Positions 50,701 to 61,300 of a DNA stretch of 64,000 nt are shown here, piece by piece. The notes beneath the pieces were generated by a model. It saw only the letters and a list, made by a program, of their open reading frames with translations. It did not search any database and had not been told where the DNA came from. How positions within the stretch are numbered: the first letter of the stretch is position 1; the number at the start of each line of letters is the position of its first letter. A program made the translations under genes and the position numbers. Origin of the DNA: Atherinomorus stipes (Eukaryota > Chordata > Actinopteri > Atheriniformes > Atherinidae); the NCBI GenBank assembly GCA_023101725.1, contig JALJCO010001075.1, positions 62,001-126,000 on the forward strand. Direction: 5' to 3'.

Positions 50701-53700
50701 ATGTTCTGGACAACATTCACAGTTTGGGTAGCCATTGGAGTGTGCTCATATTGACAGAGCAGACACCCTGAATCGATTGTCTGCACTTGAGATTCAACAT
50801 TCAGCATTTTCCCATTTATAGGTTTGTCCTTGGTTAATAATAGTTTGAACTGCATTGCTATATATTTCACTTTCAAAATGCTGACAAAATTGTCCACTTT
50901 AAGCACCAGGCAGCAGATTGTAGGGTTCCCCATCCATTCCCTACTATCTGGACAAAACGTGAATTAAGAAGGATCTTAGTATTTTGTGCCTCAATTTAAA
51001 CAAAAATGGCTGCTGACTGTTTTGAGGCTGGTTTCTATCTTTGTAAGTTAAAACCAGTGAGAAATTGGTTTGGCCCATCAGTGAGGGTCTGTATTTATGG
51101 GTGCAAAAAACAACTTGGAACATTTTGAGACAGTTACAGCAATATGAGATGATTTGACAGGGGTAAAGAGAGGAAAATGATGTGTGAGTGAGCCAAAAAG
51201 AGAAAGCGAACTGTTGTTACACTCGCTGACACAGGCCAGATCCAATTGAGCCACCTACTCAAGGGATGTTGGCAGGGCTGTTTCATCAAGTTATCTGTGA
51301 AAAAAAAAAAAATCTTTTAACCGGTAACCCTGCCGTGAAAGCTAACCACCTGTACTCCGTCACAAACCTGCTGAGATCTGCTGAGACTGTTAAATGCCAT
51401 CAAATTTACCATCAAAAATCATGCATTAGTTGCACAAGTTGAGATATGTGAAGTGGCTTGAGAGACCATATTCAGATTAAGGTATTTTGCTTACACTCAT
51501 CTATATATTAACACTCCTACATTTTAAGAGAGCAATTCAGATGACTGATAAGATCACAGGAGGTTTGAGTGTGTCCTGGTGGAGCCTCCTCATCAACAGT
51601 CTTGCCCCAAGCTGCTGTTGTTTTCCTCCTCCAGCCATTAAACAGATGGTCCAAGCATCCGTTTTCTAGCACCACCAAATCACAAGCCATCATAATGACT
51701 GGACACTCACGCTTTTTGTTTTGGCAGCTACTTCCCAATCAGCTTGGCACAAGGAAACACTGATTGCTGTGATTGCTCTTACTGTGCCTTGACAGTCACA
51801 GCAGGAGAGGGAGAAAAACAGAGATTGGGATGCTCAAATAAGGAATATGCAGCTAGATTCAGAATCTGGATGAGGACTGGTGCTTCCCTCTGCTTTTATT
51901 CTCCTAATGGCATGCAAATAGCTATTTGCTTAAGTCGGCAGCTCTGAATGTGCACTTCTAAGCAAGGGGCCTTTGAACCTACTGTTACACTGCTGATAAT
52001 GTGCTAGAGGAACAAGGGGAGGGGGGACAGACTGAGCGCAGAGAGGGACAGAAAAAGGAGCGCACAGGCTGTTTCCGCTGTCCATCTTGCTGCCACATTT
52101 CCCGGCTGGAATGTAAGTCTGTCATCACCAGTCAAGTGTAGCTATCCATAAAACAATTACACACAGAGAGAGAAAGGCTGGTCACTTTGGTTCTGACATT
52201 TACATAGATCTGCGGCGGGAGCAGAATTGACCAGAATTTCTTATTATTATCTGCTGCTGTACCACTTTTACACACAGACATCCACACACACATACAAAGA
52301 CACCTGCACAATGCAGCTCCTGACCTTTCGGGCCCTGCCAAGCCCATCGAGGGTTTGTGGCGTTTCATTTGTCAAAGTAATATCTTCCTTGGAACAACGC
52401 CAATGCAAGGAGAGCCAGGATAGAGTGGACAAGATATAATGGTCTACAGTGTTTGAAACAATAGACACATAAAGGTGTCTTTCTGTACCGCTGTCCTTTA
52501 CGTGCACTGGTTTGTATCTTTATTTGATGGAGAAACAAATAACACAAATGCAGGGTAGTGGAATTGGCAGAACATTTTGGAAAAGCAGTCAATTTGGTTA
52601 TGCAGAAAAAAAAAAGGGTCATCCTATTCAATCTGCACTTATTGCCACACATGATGTGACAAGACAACTGAAAGAAAATGATCGTATCGGGGCCTCATAG
52701 TCTCATGAAGGCAATGCTCTGATTACTCAATAAACTCATTACTTCTGTGTGAAAATGAGTGTGTTGTTGTAGGAGAAAACCTCTGCAGTGTGTATGTGTG
52801 TGTTTTACCTGTGCCATGACTCTGTGAGCTTTTTATCTTAATTTTTCATTTTTTCTTGCACACCTTTAAGTGCCAAAGGTTTATGAGATCCTCATGAGAT
52901 AGCTTTGGCTGAACATGGATGACTTCACAAGCGTTTTGTGCGAGTGGTAACGATGTGGGGGTGCACAACTTTACAAGCAAGAAAATGAAAAACACATCAA
53001 AGAAACTGTATACGTAAGTCGATACAATCCCTGCTCATAGACATGAGGCAGGGATGCAATGAGAAAGGATGGGGGGGGGGCACAAAAGCTCTTTGAGTCT
53101 TTCTTTGTAGCAGCAACACTGAATGTTGAGCTGAATTCCTTCGTAATCTTGAATCTAGTCTCTGTGGAATACTGATATGTTGCCTTTAGTATGGATAGGC
53201 TTTTACAGCTTACATCGAGCCGAGCGTACCCACCACACCTGCACGCACTACCAGCCTCTGCAACGTCTGCCAAATGCACAATGATCGCTGGCTGTTGACC
53301 ACTTAAATGACAAGCATCAAACACTCAAAATCCTTTCTGAACATCGAGTTATTACACAACAAAGTCTGCTGCAATGTGAAAAGAGGTTTGGCTAACCTGA
53401 GAATAGCCTGAAAATGATTCTCTGGAAAGAGTGGATCAACAGGCAGACAATTAGAGCTGTTGACTTCCTGAGGTCAACAGCATTGTCATGGTGGATACAT
53501 GCAATAGTTTCCTAGCAGACAGGCTACTTCACAGATTTACAACACATATTTTACCATTCTGATAGAAAAAAATGCATGTTTTATTTACATTTTTGTCAAA
53601 TGTTTACATGCTTTAAGCATAATTTTGAACTAATTACTCGAAAGACTACAGTCTGTCCAGCATTCCTTTGAGACTGAGATTTTCTCTGCTCTTACTCTCT

Positions 53701-55364
53701 TTAAAAATAAAGTTTTCATACATTAACTATTTCCCCCATCCCAAGTTAAAGCAACACTTTCTATCTGCAGAGACAAAATGTCTGTAAAAGCTTTCACTTT
53801 AGACTCCGGAGCTACTGATTGGGCAGCAAGTGAGTCATCCAAGCATCAAGTCACTCATGCATCAGCTGAGCCTTAGAGAGCCTCTTGAACTATTTGAGGC
53901 CTGTGCAGACTTAAATGCTTCAGGAAGGGGGGGATAAGCTGGAGCTACAGGCATGCAGTGCACATCATAAAGCTTAGTTAGAATAGGGATGTTTTATCGA
54001 CATATTTTTTTTTCTGTGTGGATGACAAAGCTCAAACTTTGTCTAAACCAGGAGAAACTGGTCTTTCACATGCACAGCACTGGTCTGTATTAAGCGCAAA
54101 ACGTTTTCACATAAATTAGAGCAATTCTGAAAATTAAAACAGAAGAAGATACCATTAAAAAAAATTTAGAGATGCTTTTGTCCTATTATTTTTTAATTTG
54201 GCGCCCCATTATATGCATCAGTTATGGACAAAGAGTCCAGCCCTGTCCCAAACTATCTCTGAAATTAACTTACTCTAAATTTCCTTCTAGCTCCTCCTGT
54301 TATTATGATAAATCCCTGCATTAGAAGACGAATTATTCCTAAACGACTTCCTTTTTATCATTTTCAATAAGTTCAGTGAAAAAGTTTTTTGGAAGCTGTA
54401 TTACAAACGCAAACAGACGCAGGCCAAGAAGCCTGGCCAAGGCTACCACCTTTTACTGGGAATACTGGCATGGAACTGCAGACACCTGGGACTGCTCAGC
54501 CTCTGCTGGAGAGGGAAAACAGCCTATCCTCCAAGACTGACAATGCTTCATCATGAATCATGGCACGCGCTGACCGAAAGCTCTCCACTCTCACACTGTT
54601 TAATTTTTCTGGTCTGTTATTCAGGCTGTTTCTAGCAATTAACCATTTCTTTCACTGTGTTTTGTGCATCTCCCCCAGTCACTGTTTTATCATTTCATTT
54701 AACCTCTTGCTTGTACCACCCTTAACCTCCTGCTTCTTTTCTTTGCAGTAGGAGAGGAATGGAAAAACATCCCGGGGAATCGTGATTGCACCGCACTCCC
54801 ACTCTAAAGAGTGCACTATTAAATAATACAAGTGAAGTTGGTCTTATCGCGAAGCATCATTGCAACATGTTACTGCATGTTTGATAGCATGAGTCGGAGG
54901 AGGGGGGGTGGATTATTGGCTTAGTGTTTTGGCCAGGTTAAAGTGAAACAGGCCTGAGAGGCTCTTAGTGAAGATTACCTTAGGTACTAAAAATAGTCAT
55001 TTTGACCCAATATGCACACAAAACTGAAAGTGATAAAAGTGTTGTGTCTGGCCAGAGACAAGACTTCTATCTGATCTTTGCATGGGGTGTCTCAGTTACG
55101 CAAAAGACGCACACTCATGCACACACCAGTGGTTGCAGTGTGATGACAAAGATGGGTATCCACTAAGGGGGGGGGGGATCAGCTGGGGCAGCAGCACCAA
55201 ACCATGCCTCAATCAGCAGCAGTGGCCCACTGGGACCATGCTTTGAGTGTGTGTGTGTTTGTGTGTGACAGAGCTAGATAGGCAGCCAAGCAGCTACCAC
55301 CAGACCAAAAGATGTTCCCTTGCTCTTTTTCCATACGTTCCCTGAGGGGACTTTTTTTTTTCCT

Positions 55365-55395
<31 letters not shown>

Positions 55396-58300
55396 CTTCT
55401 CTATACTCCTTTTCCCCTTCTTCCTCTCAGCCATTCTTTCCAGAAGCGACTGTTGTAGGCCAGAATATATTTGTTTAGCCACTGATGCTCCAACTTTCCA
55501 TCAGCCAAGAACAAATGCTTTGCCTTGGGAGTGAGAAGACGGAGAGAAGGGGGGGCGGGGGAGCCCACAGCGGGTTGAGAGCTCTTGTTGTGGAGAGGAT
55601 CTGACAGACGCTCCAAGATGACACAGGCTTGGACAGCCGATGTCTGCATCTCTCTACTATACATCTGGGCCTATTTGTCTACACTCCCTTTCATTTTGGT
55701 ATCTTGAAGCAGCATAGCTGCAGGTCTGAAAAGCGCGCTTCGACAGCGATGGAGGATTTCTTCCATCAGACAGTGCAAACAACGTATCAGCACAGTAGAA
55801 CTGAAGGGAACTTTAGATGAGGAAAGCGTGGTGTATTCTAATAAGACTCACTTCAGAAAATCATATTATACAGTAGAATATGATAATTCATACACCCTAT
55901 GCTGGAGCAGTGAACTGGTGCGGGTGGTGTACTCTCAAATGTCAGCATAAATTTGCAAAATAAACGCAACCGGCATTCAGCAGGGAGTAGGAGAAGGGAC
56001 AATAAGGGTTTCTGCTGTTTGCGTGCATGTGTGTGTGTATTTGTGTGTGTGGGCATGACGATCCCTCTCAGAGGATGTGTGACTTTCTGTACACTTCTGT
56101 TTCAGCTCGCAGGAGCTACAGTATACCGCCAACAAATGTGTGAGCTAATCTGTGCTTACGTGTGTTTGCAGTGAAGGCAGAGCTGCTTGAGGAAAAAACA
56201 TTTCATCACAGCATGTTTTATCAAAGCCTCCTAAACACGACCCAATCAATCCAATCTGCCTTTACTTAAGAATAAGCGCCTGTGCATCTGTCCAATAAGG
56301 CACAAACAAGCAAAACAAAGCATCATAATGCCTTTTGAAGGCTCGTGCCATCACGTACTGCATTCTGTGGCGTGATATGAAGAGTTTTCATAAATAAAGA
56401 CCCACATATGTGAGCTCACATGTGTACACTCGCTGCATGTCCAATGTCAGAGTAATGCTTTAAGCCTTGGCATCTTATTTTACTACCTACTAAGCCTACA
56501 ACCTTTTACTTCCAATCCATGGGCTTTGGTTTGGGCTGGCTCAAGTCCAAGCTTCTCCTTGTCTATGTGACTGTTTGTTTCATTACCCATCTGTCCCCAT
56601 GCCTCACTGTCTGTCTGTCTTGTCATTTGCTGGCCTTTCCTATCTGTCCACCTCTCTTTCTTTCACTCATCTCTATCTTCTCTTGTTCCTGTGTTCCACC
56701 TGTCCATCTATTATCAGTGTACCTCTCAAAAGGACACGTATAGCAGGGACAGCATGCTAAAAAGTAAACTGAGCATCAATTTTCATTCAGAATCATGTAC
56801 AATGACTCGGGGCCTACAACAGCTGTAAATTCCTTCATCTGTGTATGTATGAGGTGGCCATGACATATCCCTGTGCGACCGGCCTTAGGACGTCTACATA
56901 GGAATCTGAATAAGCCAAAACCGAGGATACACCTTTCCATCAATCAAATGGTTGAAGCTCGACACGTAATCTGAGAGGAGACCTGTGGTTAAAAAGACAT
57001 TCGGTCACACTTCTGTGCTGTTATCTTTGGCAGTACACTGGGAACTTATTGGACTAACTACCCCTTAACAACTGCAGCCCAAAATAGACTGGACTGTCAC
57101 GGTCGGCCCGTTTTGAAGAGGTGTCAAACACGCCAGGCCAGGAGAGATAGCAGCTATGTGTGTGTGTGTGTGTGTGTGTGTGTTAAAAGATGGGGGAGTG
57201 GTGTATCATTCTCCGCATTTTGTGTCAGGGACAGTTGGGAGAGTGGCAGGGAATGGAGCTAAAGGCCAGCCAGGGGACAGCCTGTGATCTGAGGCTGTGT
57301 GCTGTTTACAGAACGCACATGTTAACAATTTCCATTGACCCTTTAGTAGTCAAATAATCTTTCTCTGGTGCAAAGACAACATTTTCAGGCCTAACTGTAC
57401 TGTATAACCAAACCTGGTTTGTACATTTGCCACAATATTATACGGAACTGCAACTTGAATTCAAGCCTGAGAAAAAAAAAAAAAAAAAAAAAAAACAGCA
57501 GGTGTTTGTCTTTCTGTCAAAGCTGCAAATCATTTCAGCTGTGGACTTAAGTAGTGACAGCAGGTTCAAACTTACAGGGAGCAAAGTGTTTGATGGGGGA
57601 CATTTAAAAGAGGGGCCTCAGTGTGACAACTGCACCCAGCTGTTCCACATGTTACTCAAAGCAGCTTTGATAATCCGCTTCCTGCTGAATTGTAAAGTAC
57701 AGGTATATACAAGAGATGATGGGAGACTACAAGAAAATAAAGAATACTCCGGTTGGCTTTAAAGCTGGCCAGTTATTAACACTTTCTATAATCTTCAACT
57801 TCTGAAGGGATGTCTTTTTGGTCTTTGCAGAGGCCAATCACGGGGGTGCAGGAAGTACAGCTACAGCTTCAGCTTTCTGATCCTTGCCAAGCAGCAAACT
57901 TTCCTCTGTCAGATTAAGTAGGATTAGCTGCGTCCTGCAGTATGATGAACTGTGAACTTCATATGGTGACTAGTAACTTTCCAAAGATGGAGGGGAAAAA
58001 AAAAACATAACTCTGGTCAGGAAAATATATGACTTGCTTTGAAACCCCAGTTTTCACAACTTAATTAGAAGCCTTTCCGTGCCCTCAGCAGTATTACAAT
58101 AGCTGCTGGCTTGTTGAGTGTGTGAAAACATCACCCGCTTACTGCAATATACAGTATTCATGTGGAGGCAAACACGTGCTCTAGTGTGCATGTGCACATG
58201 CAGCTGCACAGATACAGGCTCAATCCCATTTTGCAAGTCACACAAAGCTTCATGCTCAGAGCTACTTCCTTCATCAGGGTCCTCAGTGGGTGCTAAGTTC

Positions 58301-61300
58301 CATTGTGTTTTAAAATGACACACATACACACACATACACTCTTCATTGGTATTTTTATCCATCCCCAGAGCCACTCAGTGGCTGCAAGCCATATCACTCT
58401 CAGACGACAGAGGAGCCACGGTCACACCAGCCAGTACTTAAGACCCCCCTTCTTTTGTGTGTGTGCACATGCACGTGTGTATGTATCCAGGGTGGTCCAC
58501 AGAAGTAGAATGTGATATAAAGAGACTCTGAAAAGGTGGTGGTGGTAGGGAGGAGGCCAAACGTGGAAAGAATTTAGTCTGTTATCAACTGTTGCCTGCA
58601 AGACCACTGTGGACGCACACACAGAAAAGCACACAGCAGAGACCCTGGAATTGTAGCTACATGACAGGACCGTCGGCCTGCACATGCAGAGCCACCTCAG
58701 ACGGGGTTTTTCCTCCTGAGGCAAGTCTAAAGCAGCCAATCTCAGCCTTTCTTGTCTATCTCTGGCACTGATAAAGACTTATAATGAACTGGGGGCTGGA
58801 ACTCAGCCCCCAGACTGATGGCTTTATGGCCATGGCCAGATCATCACCCTCTGTGGACTTCGTTTGCCACCAGGTGAGAACAGAAAGGGAGAGACAGAAT
58901 GAAAGAAAGGGATAGGTGCGGAGAAAGAAAGAACAGAGAAGTGGGCCAAAGATTAAAGTTTTACACCCCAACCTTTGAGAAGCATGTTGCAATACAGCTG
59001 CCATGTTCAGAATTTACTATGGATGCGTTCTCTCAGATCTGAGTTGGATTACTGCCTTCAGGCTAAAATAAATGCTCAAAGTTTTGATAAGGCAGCTTAC
59101 CGTCGCGGCCAGAAGCCAAACGAGGGGACAAAGGTCCTCCCCAGGCTTATCAGTCGCCACCTTATCTCCACTTTTGTACTTCAGCACAATGTAAAGTCAT
59201 GTTTGTAAACTGGTAACAGTTGTACAATTTGTTTGGTTCACATTCAAGTATGTGATAAGATGCATTTGCTGTTACTCTATTTCATCCCTGACCCCTTGAA
59301 ATAATGATATCTTTAACTTAGTACCATAAAGCATAGAAGCAGCAGCTTACAGGGTTATAAATCAATAAATAGAGTAATTTACAACTTGATCTGTAAGCTC
59401 TACTTACCTCAAAAAGATTGGATGCTTCATTCCCATACTGAGTGGAAATTATCTCTGATTGGTCACTGTACCATTTGAGGCCACCCAGGAAGCTGTCTGC
59501 ATCCAAGTCACTGACATCCAGCTCTGAGAGGTCAAGTTCAGGGAGGTCTGGGCAGAGGGGCTGGTCTTCACCAACCAAGGCAGCACACTGGTGACACACA
59601 AAACAGGGATGGTCAAACAAAAGTCACGCATGCTTTTAGTATATGAAAGCAACAAACTGTTGGAAACTTGCTTGAAGCTCATCTTGAAACATCACAGTGG
59701 AAATGTGCTCGATGATTTTGAATATTTCTGCAACTTTCATATGGTGAGTTATACTGGCTAAAATTAATCGATGACTTTTCTTACTATCACCCAATTGATT
59801 ATTAACAGAGAAGCCTTCTGACAGGCTGGGGGTCAGCTGGTTTAAGGATCAATGTACAAAACGTGCAACCTGTTTCCACTTAGTTTCTGTTCTACCTCCA
59901 GTACACTGTGTACACTGTGATTGGTGCTGGCCTCCTTGCTACTAAATGCTGCCTGTTGACATTTTATTCACCAGCCTCTTTTATGTAATCTAGCCAGTGT
60001 GTACTATTTGTAGCAGCTGTTCCTGCTTCCTCCACACACAAATCATCAGCTCTGGCCTGGCAGCAGAAGAGGATTGTGAACAGAAGCTGGAAAGGTGCCT
60101 TGATGAGGGCAAAGAGGAGGCAACAAGTTCACATGGCTTGCTGTTTTTGCGTATCGATGTACAGTAAAAGTTACAGTCATTTTCGGAGTGCTACCTCCGA
60201 CAGCTGAAATTAACAAGGCAAGCAGACTTTCAAGAACTTTAAGCCTTATAACCCGGTCATAAAAAGAAAAAGAACAAAAACAACCCGATTTGAGGCACGA
60301 TCCGACTTTGTGCCAGCATGCAAATGCAAATCCAAGCTCGAGAAAATGGCTTTAAATCAGCTGTTGAAGATAATAACACTAATTTATTTGACAACGCATG
60401 AATGAGCGCCGAAGGGAGGTCTTCAGAAAGATATAAGATAGACATCCTCGGGCGAAGCCGAGGGGAGATTTGTCCCGCACGCTGAAGAGGGTTGAGAGTC
60501 GGGTTCGACTCGGGGCAAAGCTGAGAGAAGGATGCTGTGCCAACTGGGAAAAACCGTCCAGACACCGGTGTCACAGTTCATCAGTTCATGGATTTCACCA
60601 ACACGAATATACGATGACTTAAGATTATGATTAGACAAATCCGTTATGTTGCAAACGCAACAGGGAAGGGGACACATTCACGGCGTCTTAGCTTCCCCCC
60701 CTGAGATGATCCAGACGGACAAGGCACGGCATGACGAACTGGCAACACAGCTGGTCGGATATTCAGAGACTGGACGTCCTATGCTCGATTATCTTATGGA
60801 TTTCTTAGTAAACTAATGAAATAGCGCCGCCAGCCAGACAATCACGATGCACCACAGCGCTCCAATGATTTACGCACGCTTCGCACATAAAGCACCTGCT
60901 AGGATGATTATGAGAGGAAGTACCAATGGCAGCTCTCTTGTTTAAAGAGCAAGCTTTTAACAAGCAAACATGCAGACGTTTCTAAGAATCGATCGAAAAG
61001 AAGCCCCTGGAGTCCCCACATGTGTTGGCTTCACTGACTAACTGAACGCCACCGCAATGCAAACGGGAAACTCTCCTGACGCATACCTGGATTTAAGTGG
61101 CGTCTGAATGCTAAACGCCGCCGAAATTTCTACAGAGACACTGATAATAATTTAAAAGCAAAGTTTATCTCTCCCCATCTGATTTCACAGCCCACATAAT
61201 CAGAAATTTGCAGCCAGACTGCATTCATGGTGTAGTTACTGTTAAACTGTCTGAAGCACCAATGAGCTCATGAATGCAGCCAAATAGGCTATAGCCAGGT

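Larger units (their letters stand above)
46580..59407 (-). other. ppargc1a intron 2 (12.8 kb)
   Basis: The largest intron. It contains microsatellites and homopolymers, listed separately, but no coding exon, tRNA or recognisable transposon. Several short open frames on both strands lack similarity to known proteins. A large intron 2 is also typical of mammalian PPARGC1A. Confidence 0.8.
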
